Assembly (NCBI GenBank): GCA_964631325.1
Contig: CAZVWJ010000015.1
Coordinates: 1 to 51,438, forward strand
Direction of reading: 5' to 3'
DNA from: CAZVWJ01 sp964631325
GTDB taxonomy: Bacteria > T1Sed10-126
DNA length: 51,438 bases
In this document: in pieces, positions 1 through 7,479 of the stretch
Layout of the letters: the number at the start of each line of letters is the position of its first letter
Position numbering within the stretch: the first letter of the stretch is position 1
The notes under the pieces: generated by a model
The model's database searches: none
The model's input: the letters and a program-made list of their open reading frames with translations, nothing else
Told to the model about the DNA's origin: nothing
Made by a program: the position numbers and the translations under genes

Positions 1-19
1 TATTTGGCCATACAGCCTT

Positions 20-85
20 GAGTGCTGTATCTTAGATACACATTATGCACGAAATGCTAAAATTTCGTGCATAATGTGGGCTAAC
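20..85 (+). repeat. Hairpin repeat, copy 1
   Basis: A leader block at 20-38 (GAGTGCTGTATC, any base, TAGATA) is followed by a perfect 17-bp inverted repeat: left arm 39-55, loop 56-61, right arm 62-78. The tail reads GGGCTAA. The same leader, a hairpin of unrelated sequence but similar length, and a GGACTAA tail recur at 13589-13653. Keeping the hairpin while its sequence changes points to selection on structure or to a palindromic mobile repeat. Confidence 0.75.
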
Positions 86-87
86 GA

Positions 88-231
88 ACTGTCATTGCCC
101 TGACGTACGCAGGATCGTAGACCAGGCTTGACCGGCTCCTGAGATGACGCATACGCGAGACGCAAGCCCCGGGTTTCCGGCGCTTCGCGCCTCCACCCGG
201 AATGACGTTGTGGTGTTATTAGAAAGTTCTG
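88..231. repeat. MITE-like element, left-truncated copy
   Basis: The right part (about 160-231) closely matches the intact element at 23069-23200, including a shared segment around CCGGGTTTCCGGCGCTTC and the terminal TTAGAAAGTTCTG. The left terminal repeat is degenerate: only a fragment joins GTCATTGCC. It looks like a decayed copy of the same non-autonomous element. No coding sequence is seen here. Confidence 0.65.
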
Positions 232-287
232 CCTCGTCTTTTAATTACATCGACCAGATACCAGCTAAAAGCAAATTATGATTTCAG

Positions 288-445
288 CCCGGATAATTCG
301 CAACAGCGTAACTGTCGTAAATTATCTGTCCGAAGGACAGCCTTCAATCAAGGCACCATATGTAATGTTTATCGCTGGCAAAGGGCTCTCACCGCAACTT
401 TAACGGTGAAGCTTCACAATAAATCTACTCGATTGTAAGCTGGGT
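288..445 (+). repeat. Homologous intergenic element, copy 1
   Basis: Three blocks are shared, at conserved spacing, with 13338-13495: CTGTCGTAAATTA at 312-324, TCAATCAAGGCACC at 344-357 and ACTCGATTG at 427-435. The block-to-block distances are 32 and 83 bases here and 32 and 82 in the other copy. No ORF is conserved. The right edge touches the ruvA stop codon. It could be a structured RNA or a decayed mobile repeat. Confidence 0.6.
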
Positions 446-1032
446 TAAGAAGCTTCCAGCCGGGTGAGAGTTTCACCAATTAAATCTTCGACGGATTCAA
501 AATCATTCTTCTTGCCGGCTTTGTGAACTTCTTTGGTTGCCCGGGACTTATTAAAGCCCAACCCGATCAACGCCTCTACTGCTTCTTCATAAATCTTTTG
601 TTTTTGAGGGCTTACGTCAGCCGTCTGTTCGGGCAGTTTCTCGGCCATTTCCAGGACTAAACGCCGGGCTGTTTTTTTTCCCACCCCGTGGATAGTCTGT
701 AGCTTATCCAGGTCCTGATTGTGAACGGCCTGACGAAAATTCTTTGCCCCGAGATCCGACAGAATGTTCAGGGCCATGCTTGGCCCAACTCCTTTCTGAG
801 GCAAAAGCTGGCGGAAAAAATCCCGGTTTGAACGATTAATAAACCCATACAACTTCAGGGCGTCCTCGCGCACGTATTGATGAGTGTAAAGCTTTATAGT
901 TTCCCTGGCCGGGGGAAACTCCGGGCGTTCGCTGTCAATAATAAACAGCTCAAAAGCAATCCCACCGGCTGTCTCCACGATAGCTCGGTCTTTGCCCTTC
1001 TCAATCAATTTGCCAGTTATATAAGAATACAT
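445..1032 (-). CDS. ruvA: Holliday junction branch migration protein RuvA
   Basis: RuvA is the tetrameric subunit that binds four-way DNA junctions and loads the RuvB motor in recombinational repair. The 195-residue protein has the family's usual length. An N-terminal OB-fold region (1-63) is followed by two helix-hairpin-helix motifs, QKGVGPSMALNIL near 79-91 and HGVGKKTARRLVLEM near 115-129. The C-terminal RuvB-contacting domain is at about 148-195 (EEAVEALIGLGF). The ATG is preceded by GAGGAG at good spacing and lies 14 bases after the DHH phosphoesterase gene, so the two are probably co-transcribed. No ruvB or ruvC follows; downstream is repeat DNA. Identification is firm. Confidence 0.97.
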   Translation of the reverse strand: MYSYITGKLIEKGKDRAIVETAGGIAFELFIIDSERPEFPPARETIKLYTHQYVREDALKLYGFINRSNRDFFRQLLPQKGVGPSMALNILSDLGAKNFRQAVHNQDLDKLQTIHGVGKKTARRLVLEMAEKLPEQTADVSPQKQKIYEEAVEALIGLGFNKSRATKEVHKAGKKNDFESVEDLIGETLTRLEAS

Positions 1033-1046
1033 CCAAAAAACTCCTC

Positions 1047-2036
1047 TTAGCAGTTGTCGTTCAAAATGGATTTTATTTCTTCCAACACATTCTCAAGCCG
1101 GGCCCGCGGCACGGCACAGCCGGCCGCACGGGCGTGCCCTCCGCCCTCATAGCGGGCCAGCAAATTACCGTAGTGGACGGGGCACTTGTCTTCGGACAAA
1201 AACATATTAAATCCCAGGCCCAGCTTCACTTTCTCCCGGTTCAAATCTTTAATCCGTAAAAGCGAATGCGACTTTGGAGCCAGGATAAACGGGATAAACT
1301 TATTCTGGCATAATTCACGTTCTACCGGGGACAGCTTTCGGTAGTCCAGGATAAGTAGCCCCGCTTCCTTCTTTAGTGCTTTTTTAATTATTTTTTTGCT
1401 TTTTGTAAGATCTTGTTTGAAACTGGTAACAAGTGGTTTAAATGCCGGATGTTTAAGTACTACTTCAGGTTTACCGCTGTTCAGTAAATTTATCATTAAT
1501 TGATTTTCAGCAACGCTATGTTCTTTTAACGGATGAGCATCAATCAAAAAACTGAGAAGAACCGCACCTTCGGGTGACTTGATGTCCTCAGGCTGAAAAT
1601 TAGCACTGTCAACGCGATCTGTTTCAGCTAACAGTTTTTCCAGACCGGCAAAACGTGCTGCTTCTCCTTGATTTTTGTAGTAATTATAAATTGTCCGGGC
1701 GGCACTGGGGGCTTTCGGATTGTAGCGTCCCTCGAACTGGGCGGGAACCGGATTACTGGCGTGATGATCAAACCAGAGTCCACACCCCTCCAGGAAAGGC
1801 AGATTCACTACAATGTCCACCTGGCAGGGCTGAAATTCCCCTTCACGGATATCCTCGTGAGGGACAAATTTGACTGTTCCTATTTCGTGGACCCGTTTCA
1901 ACAAAACAGCAGAAACCAGGGCATCCAGGTCAGAATTTGTGACAACTCGTTTTAGTATTGATTCCCGCATAGATTTAATTACCGTTGAATATAAAAAGGT
2001 TAAATCAATTTCCCTGACACCGGAACATTCTATCAC
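1047..2036 (-). CDS. DHH/DHHA1 family phosphoesterase
   Basis: Members of this superfamily are metal-dependent phosphodiesterases or phosphatases acting on oligonucleotides, polyphosphate or nucleotides. Visible features are an N-terminal metal-site motif TNSDLDALVSA (33-43), the signature FDHH at 89-92, a later acidic motif ETDRVDSANF, and a C-terminal DHHA1 substrate-binding motif GGGHARAAG at about 298-306. The 329 residues fit a NrnA-like or exopolyphosphatase-like member; the substrate cannot be read from sequence. The upstream-most start is GTG at 2036 without a clear ribosome site; an internal ATG (MRESILKR, residue 23) is an alternative. It sits directly upstream of ruvA, and a DNA-repair or nucleotide-recycling link is only inference. 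Confidence 0.85.
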   Translation of the reverse strand: MIECSGVREIDLTFLYSTVIKSMRESILKRVVTNSDLDALVSAVLLKRVHEIGTVKFVPHEDIREGEFQPCQVDIVVNLPFLEGCGLWFDHHASNPVPAQFEGRYNPKAPSAARTIYNYYKNQGEAARFAGLEKLLAETDRVDSANFQPEDIKSPEGAVLLSFLIDAHPLKEHSVAENQLMINLLNSGKPEVVLKHPAFKPLVTSFKQDLTKSKKIIKKALKKEAGLLILDYRKLSPVERELCQNKFIPFILAPKSHSLLRIKDLNREKVKLGLGFNMFLSEDKCPVHYGNLLARYEGGGHARAAGCAVPRARLENVLEEIKSILNDNC

Positions 2037-2150
2037 ACAAAAAATAAGTTAGAAATATAATTAACTTCAACTTTTTCTTTTTGCCAACTCAGCAAATAAA
2101 CTGGCAACGGAGCAAAAAATAGAAACTAATATTTTTTACCGGCAATCTGG

Positions 2151-2181
2151 TTGACGAATCAGGGGGTTTCGTGATTATAAT
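2151..2181 (+). promoter_or_regulatory. Sigma-70-like promoter for the fused oxidoreductase gene
   Basis: TTGACG at 2151-2156 and TATAAT at 2176-2181 are separated by 19 bases; an overlapping ATTATA gives 17. The promoter lies about 38 bases before the GTG start at 2219, in the gap between divergent genes. Confidence 0.55.
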
Positions 2182-2218
2182 TATTCGTGTATATAAAAAC
2201 TTTAAAGGAGGCTAAAAA

Positions 2219-4780
2219 GTGGCTGAAACAGATATAATTAACCAGCGTGACCCTATTCCAAGTGATCCAGACGATTCGCTTTATCATACCAACCTTTTTC
2301 TCACCGATGCTCAATTAGAAGCAGAAATTGAAAAATGTGAATACTGTGAGGAAAAACCCTGCCGGGACGGCTGTCCCTCGGATTGCTCCCCGGCCGATTT
2401 TATTAAGGCGTCCGAAGTGGGCAATCCTTCCGACATCCGCCGGGCCGCCGCCCTGATTATGACGCTTAATCCTTTCGGCGGTGTCTGCGGCCTGGTCTGT
2501 CCCGATAAGCATTGCATGGCCCAGTGTACCCACAAGGATTTCGACTCGCCGGTGAACATTCCGGCAGTGCAGGCAACTCTAATTCAAAAAGCAAAAGATA
2601 TGGGCGTGATGCCCGAGCTAGACTCGCCGCCCGCCGACAAAGAAGATATTGCCGTTGTTGGTTCCGGTCCCACCGGCATGGGAGCCGCCGCCCTGCTCTC
2701 CCAGCGTGGTTACTCGGTCAAGATTTTTGAAGAGGCCGACGAACCGGGCGGCATGTGCCGCTTAATTCCCGAATTTCGGTTGGCCCCGGAAGTACTGCGG
2801 AGTGACATTGAGTGGCTGATGGAGCTGGATAATATTGAACTGGAATTGAATCACCCGATTACCGACCCGGAATACCTGTTAGAGGAAGATTTTGCCGCAG
2901 TAGTCGTGGCCACCGGGCTCTGGAATCCCCTCTACCCGGGAATTCCCAACGAGGAACAGGGGATTGCCGGCCTGGAATTTCTTGAGAATCCCGAGGAATT
3001 TGTTCTCGGCGACAACGTGGCAGTTGTCGGAGGTGGGGCAACCGCTTACGATTGCGCAATGACTGCCCAGGTCCAGGGGGCTGACCGGGTAGAGATGTTT
3101 TCGCTGGAAAAACTCAGTGAAATGCCCCTGACCGACCGGGAAATGGAAGAACTTACGGAAAGTGGAATTGATGTCAACGGTCGCATCCAGGTCGACACAA
3201 TTCACACGGATGGCGGCAATGAAGTATCTGGAATTACAACCCGTAAAATTAAACTGAACGCCGATGAATTCAGCTTAGAAGCACTGGAACCAATTCCTAA
3301 CACAGAAACGACCCGCAACGATATTGACACGGTAATTTTTGCTATTGGCGCAAATTCTAAAATGAAGAAAGTGGACAACAAGAACGTCTTCTACGCAGGT
3401 GATTGTATCGAAGGCCCAACTACGGTAGTCGAAGGCTCCGCCGCCGGTAAAAATGCGGCCGAACAGGTGGACAGCTATTTGGAAGATGAATCAATTCCTA
3501 CCTTTGAACGGGCGGAAAATGGCTGTCTGAAGAGTAAAATTGAAATTCCGGGATTTGATTATCACCCGGTCCCCCTGAAAACCGAGTTTTTTGGAATTGA
3601 ACTTGAGCATCCGTTCTTGCTCTCAGCCGCTCCACCTACGGACGGCTACGATCAGATGAAGCAGGCTTATGAAGCGGGCTGGGCCGGCGGTATTATGAAA
3701 ACTTCTTTTGCCAGCGGTCCAATTCACATACCCGAGCACTACATGTTCGAGTACGACAAACGGACGTTTGCCAACTGCGACAACGTCTCCGGCCATCTGC
3801 TCGACCGGGTCTGTGAAGAAGTCTCCCGTTTGCGCAACGAGTTTCCGGATAAACTGACTGCCGCTTCTACCGGAGGACCGGTTACCGGTAACGACAGCGA
3901 GGACAAGGAACAATGGCAGGCGAACACAGAACGACTCGAAGCTGCCGGCGCTAAATTGATTGAATACAGCCTTTCCTGTCCCCAGGGAGGCGAAGGAACC
4001 GAAGGAGACATCGTCGCCCAGAGCGCTGAGCTCTCCGCCAAAATTGTCGACTGGATTCTCCAGGAAAGTGACCCCTCCGTGCCCAAGTTGTTCAAGTTAA
4101 CGGGGGCAGTGACAGCGATCGAAACTATAGTTAACGAACTGAAAGAAGTTTTTAAACGTTATCCGGAGCAAAAAGCCGGTATTACTCTGGCCAACACCTT
4201 CCCCACTCTTGCTTTTCGCAAGGGTGAAAAAGAGGTGTGGGAAGACGGAATTGTCGCCGGAATGAGCGGCCAGGGTGCTTTGAACATCAGCTACCACTCC
4301 CTTGCTAAAGCCGCTCCACTGAACGTAGCTATTTCCGGTAACGGTGGTCCGATGAATTATAAAGCGGCCGCTAATTTCCTCGCCCTTGGTTGCCAGACCG
4401 CCCAGTTCTGCTCGATGCCCACCGCTATGGGGTATGACATCGTAAATGACCTCACTTCCGGAGTTAGCCACCTCATGGCCGAAAGAGAAATTGAGTCCAT
4501 GGACGAGTTAGTTGGTATTGCCCTGCCCGATCCGATTCGGGACTTTATGGACCTGGACGACGAAAAACGGATTTCCGACCAGGACCAGGACCTCTGCGTG
4601 CAGTGTGGTAACTGTACCCGCTGTCCTTACCTGGCGATCGAAATGGACGAGGACGATTATCCGGAGACCGATCCGGAACTCTGCATCGGCTGTGGAATGT
4701 GCGTGAAACTCTGCCCGGTTGACGCAATTGAACTGCGCGAACGGACAGCGGAAGAAGCAGAAATGCTCTCAGAGAGTTAA
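2219..4780 (+). CDS. Dihydropyrimidine dehydrogenase-like fused Fe-S flavoprotein (PreT-PreA type)
   Basis: This 853-residue protein has the domain order of eukaryotic dihydropyrimidine dehydrogenase. An N-terminal Cys-rich Fe-S domain (Cys 40-57 and 90-103) is followed by a FAD Rossmann fold (VVGSGPTGMGAA, 146-157) and a NAD(P) fold (VAVVGGGATAYD, 267-278). Next come an FMN dihydroorotate-dehydrogenase-like barrel (about 435-780) and a C-terminal pair of 4Fe-4S motifs (near 796-806 and 822-833). It should move electrons from NAD(P)H to a heterocyclic substrate, or the reverse. In the catalytic loop after NLSCP-equivalent SLSCPQGG, the general-acid Cys of the mammalian enzyme appears to be replaced (GDIVAQS), so the substrate may not be uracil. 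The GTG start follows AAAGGAGG. It lies 57 bases before an SsnA-type amidohydrolase, which argues for a shared pathway. Confidence 0.88.
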   Translation: MAETDIINQRDPIPSDPDDSLYHTNLFLTDAQLEAEIEKCEYCEEKPCRDGCPSDCSPADFIKASEVGNPSDIRRAAALIMTLNPFGGVCGLVCPDKHCMAQCTHKDFDSPVNIPAVQATLIQKAKDMGVMPELDSPPADKEDIAVVGSGPTGMGAAALLSQRGYSVKIFEEADEPGGMCRLIPEFRLAPEVLRSDIEWLMELDNIELELNHPITDPEYLLEEDFAAVVVATGLWNPLYPGIPNEEQGIAGLEFLENPEEFVLGDNVAVVGGGATAYDCAMTAQVQGADRVEMFSLEKLSEMPLTDREMEELTESGIDVNGRIQVDTIHTDGGNEVSGITTRKIKLNADEFSLEALEPIPNTETTRNDIDTVIFAIGANSKMKKVDNKNVFYAGDCIEGPTTVVEGSAAGKNAAEQVDSYLEDESIPTFERAENGCLKSKIEIPGFDYHPVPLKTEFFGIELEHPFLLSAAPPTDGYDQMKQAYEAGWAGGIMKTSFASGPIHIPEHYMFEYDKRTFANCDNVSGHLLDRVCEEVSRLRNEFPDKLTAASTGGPVTGNDSEDKEQWQANTERLEAAGAKLIEYSLSCPQGGEGTEGDIVAQSAELSAKIVDWILQESDPSVPKLFKLTGAVTAIETIVNELKEVFKRYPEQKAGITLANTFPTLAFRKGEKEVWEDGIVAGMSGQGALNISYHSLAKAAPLNVAISGNGGPMNYKAAANFLALGCQTAQFCSMPTAMGYDIVNDLTSGVSHLMAEREIESMDELVGIALPDPIRDFMDLDDEKRISDQDQDLCVQCGNCTRCPYLAIEMDEDDYPETDPELCIGCGMCVKLCPVDAIELRERTAEEAEMLSES

Positions 4781-4837
4781 ACAGATTTCTATTTTTCACT
4801 GTTTTTGTGAATTTACAAAACTCAAGGAGGCTTAGCG

Positions 4838-6166
4838 ATGGCTGAATATCTGATTGCAAACGGTAGAGTGGTAACTCTCGGGGAAACTGACCAGGTAATT
4901 GAAGACGGTGCTATCCACGTTAAGGATGGCAAAGTTGAACAGGTCGGAAAAACTGAACAACTAAAACGAGAAACTGACTGCCCGGTGCGAATTGACGCTG
5001 AAAACCAGGTGGTTATGCCCGGTTTCATCTGCGCCCACCACCACCTGTACAGCACTATGGCCCGGGGTTTTGCTCCGCCCGGTGAACCGGCTTACACTTT
5101 CGAAGAAATTCTCGAACGACTGTGGTGGAAATTGGATCGGGCGTTGACCGAAGAAGCGGTTCGCTACAGCGCCTATATCCCGCTGATCGAATGCATTAGA
5201 AACGGAACAACCACATTCGTCGATCACCACGCCAGTCCATCCTGTCGGAACGGGAGCCTGGATATTCTGGCTGATACAGTCGAAGAGGCCGGACTTCGGG
5301 CATCTCTCTGCTACGAGGTCTCCGACCGGAATAAGGAAGCCGCCGGTGTTGAAGAAAACCGGCGATTTCTGGATTCACTCGAAAAACGTGACTCCGACTT
5401 TTTACAGGGAATGGTTGGAATCCACGCCTCCCTTACCGTTTCCGATGAAACCCTGGCCAGGTGTCGGGAGGTCGCCGATGAATTTGACGTGGGCTACCAT
5501 TCACACGTGGCCGAGGGCATAGAGGACCAGGAAGATTCGTTGGAAAAATACGGCCAGCGGACGGTAGAACGCCTGGTGGAGCGGGATATCTGTGGAGAAG
5601 ATTCCCTTTTCATTCACTGTGTGAACATCGACGAAAATGAAATGGATTTAATCGAGGAAACGGGGACAAACGTAGTCCACAACCCGGAATCCAACATGAA
5701 CAACGCAGTCGGAGTGGCTCCCGTTTTGGAAATGATGGACCGCGGCATTACTGTTGGCCTCGGAACCGATGGAATGGCTTCGGACATGCCATCACAGATG
5801 CGCTGTGCGCATCTTCTGCATCAACTGGATAAATCCGACCCGCGGGTCGCTTTTGTTGAGGCTCCCGAAATGATGCTCCGGAACAACGCCAAAATTACCA
5901 ATCGCTTTTTTCCGGTTGAACTGGGAAAAATTGAACCGGGTGCTGCGGCTGACTTTGCTATCATGGACTACTCGCCTCCAACTGAATTTAACGGAGACAC
6001 TTTCCTCGGTCATCTGATTTACGGGCTCGTGGATGCCACAGTGGACACGACCGTGGTTGACGGCCAGATACTGATGGAGAATAAGGAGCTGGCTGTTTTT
6101 GATGAGCCTGAGATAGCTGCCCGCTGTCGGGAATTAACTTCCGAGGTCTGGGACAGGATAGAATAA
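4838..6166 (+). CDS. ssnA: SsnA-type amidohydrolase
   Basis: This is a metal-dependent amidohydrolase of the chlorohydrolase/deaminase superfamily. The metal motif AHHHLYSTMARG (66-77) is characteristic of SsnA. Also visible are a mid-protein metal His in YHSHVAEG, a further His in FIHCVNIDE and the late Asp in GLGTDGMASDMPS. The 442 residues match the family length. In enterobacteria and gut anaerobes ssnA clusters with a flavin Fe-S oxidoreductase (ygfK) and purine-catabolic genes; here it follows a DPD-like fusion, so hydrolysis or deamination of a reduced nucleobase is plausible. The ATG follows CAAGGAGG at ideal spacing, and the gene probably shares the promoter upstream of 2219. The exact substrate is not determinable from sequence. 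Confidence 0.88.
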   Translation: MAEYLIANGRVVTLGETDQVIEDGAIHVKDGKVEQVGKTEQLKRETDCPVRIDAENQVVMPGFICAHHHLYSTMARGFAPPGEPAYTFEEILERLWWKLDRALTEEAVRYSAYIPLIECIRNGTTTFVDHHASPSCRNGSLDILADTVEEAGLRASLCYEVSDRNKEAAGVEENRRFLDSLEKRDSDFLQGMVGIHASLTVSDETLARCREVADEFDVGYHSHVAEGIEDQEDSLEKYGQRTVERLVERDICGEDSLFIHCVNIDENEMDLIEETGTNVVHNPESNMNNAVGVAPVLEMMDRGITVGLGTDGMASDMPSQMRCAHLLHQLDKSDPRVAFVEAPEMMLRNNAKITNRFFPVELGKIEPGAAADFAIMDYSPPTEFNGDTFLGHLIYGLVDATVDTTVVDGQILMENKELAVFDEPEIAARCRELTSEVWDRIE

Positions 6167-6247
6167 CTTTCGCTTCCCTGTAACTGGCTTTTCCGAATCG
6201 GGGATTTCATACATTAACTTTTTTCTCCGTTTGAGGAACGTATTAAA

Positions 6248-7387
6248 ATGCGTAAATTAAGTCTCTCCGAGATTAGCTCCGGAGATGAACTGGCTGTTGA
6301 CGTAAAAATCCAGTCCGAACATCCCGGGACACTTTACAGGCTCCGGCTGGAGACAGGTCATGAACTTACGCGAACTGATCTCAAACGGCTTAAAAAACTC
6401 GGCCACGAATACGTGTTTGTCAAAGATTCGGCGACTGAAGACCTGGACCACTACATTTACGACCGCGACCTTGCCGCGGCCGAAGAAAAAGTTTCTCGCA
6501 GTATGAAAAACATCACGGACAACCTGGAACAGGGGAATTTTGAAAGCGTGGATTCCAGGGCCGCTGCTGAATCAATAAATGGACTTATTTCTCGGCTGAG
6601 AGACTCCGAGGCTATGATGGCTTTTACCAGCCTGAAATCACACGATGATTATACGGCCAAGCACAGCCTTGATGTAAGCCGGCTTACGCTTTCTTTTGTT
6701 CTTTCACAAGAAGAAAAATTCTTAGAAATAGTCCGAAGTAATACGGCCGCTTCAAGCTCTTACGTAATTAAATACTGGCTGGAAGACCTGGGACTGGGGG
6801 CACTGCTTCACGACATTGGCAAATGGAAAATCCCCCGCTCCCTGCTTACAAAATCAGAAAAACTCGATCAAGCCGAGTGGGAAGCAATAAAAAAGCACCC
6901 GAGTTACGGTCATAACTTGCTGAAAAAATTACGCCGTAAAAATATTATCCGCCCCACAGTCTGCCAGGCAGCTTTAACACATCACGAAAAATACGGAGGA
7001 AACGGTTACCCAAGAGGTAAAAAAGGAAATAATATTCATCTTCACGGCAGAATCACGTCCCTGTGCGACGTTTATTCTGCGCTAACTTCCAACCGTGCTT
7101 ACAAAGTCGCAATGTCTCCGAACCGGGCCCTGGAAACAATGGACTCAATGATGAAGGAAGAAGCCCATTTTGATCCCGATATTTATCGACTATTTAAGAA
7201 ATTTATTACTCCTTTCCCTATTGGGCAGGAAGTAGTTCTGGACAACGGCACAAAAGGGGTAGTTTGTGAGATAACTGATAACCCTGAAAAACCTTATGTC
7301 CGTGTTCTTTACAAAGGTAACGAGCGACTGGCTTCCCCGAAGGAAATTCGAGCCAATACTAAAGATGGCCCCGGGATAATTAATTAA
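6248..7387 (+). CDS. HD-GYP domain cyclic-di-GMP phosphodiesterase
   Basis: HD-GYP proteins hydrolyse cyclic di-GMP or related dinucleotides. The catalytic HD doublet is in LLHDIGKWKIP (187-197), with a second His pair in THHEKYGGNGYPRG (245-258) that carries the GYP signature. An earlier metal ligand is probably His139 in AKHSLDVSRLT. The N-terminal 60 residues (GDELAVDVK, LGHEYVFVKD) resemble the small beta domain often found before HD-GYP. The helix before the HD doublet is extended by about 20-25 residues (155-178). There is no receiver or membrane domain, so it is cytosolic and its input is unknown. It is a monocistronic-looking gene between ssnA and ftsH. Confidence 0.92.
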   Translation: MRKLSLSEISSGDELAVDVKIQSEHPGTLYRLRLETGHELTRTDLKRLKKLGHEYVFVKDSATEDLDHYIYDRDLAAAEEKVSRSMKNITDNLEQGNFESVDSRAAAESINGLISRLRDSEAMMAFTSLKSHDDYTAKHSLDVSRLTLSFVLSQEEKFLEIVRSNTAASSSYVIKYWLEDLGLGALLHDIGKWKIPRSLLTKSEKLDQAEWEAIKKHPSYGHNLLKKLRRKNIIRPTVCQAALTHHEKYGGNGYPRGKKGNNIHLHGRITSLCDVYSALTSNRAYKVAMSPNRALETMDSMMKEEAHFDPDIYRLFKKFITPFPIGQEVVLDNGTKGVVCEITDNPEKPYVRVLYKGNERLASPKEIRANTKDGPGIIN

Positions 7388-7403
7388 ATTCCTTCCGATG
7401 TGG

Positions 7404-7432
7404 TTGACAGTCCGGTCAAAAAAGAATAAAGT
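7404..7432 (+). promoter_or_regulatory. Sigma-70-like promoter for ftsH
   Basis: A consensus TTGACA at 7404-7409 is separated by 17 bases from TAAAGT at 7427-7432. The ftsH ATG lies about 48 bases downstream, preceded by GAGGGATCG. Confidence 0.6.
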
Positions 7433-7479
7433 TTACCAATTTTAACCTGATTAATTTATCTTAAAATAGAGGGATCGTT

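Noticed and set aside
391..412. CTCACCG/CGGTGAA hairpin downstream of ruvA considered as a terminator
   Set aside because: The stem is short and no U-tract follows on the ruvA strand.
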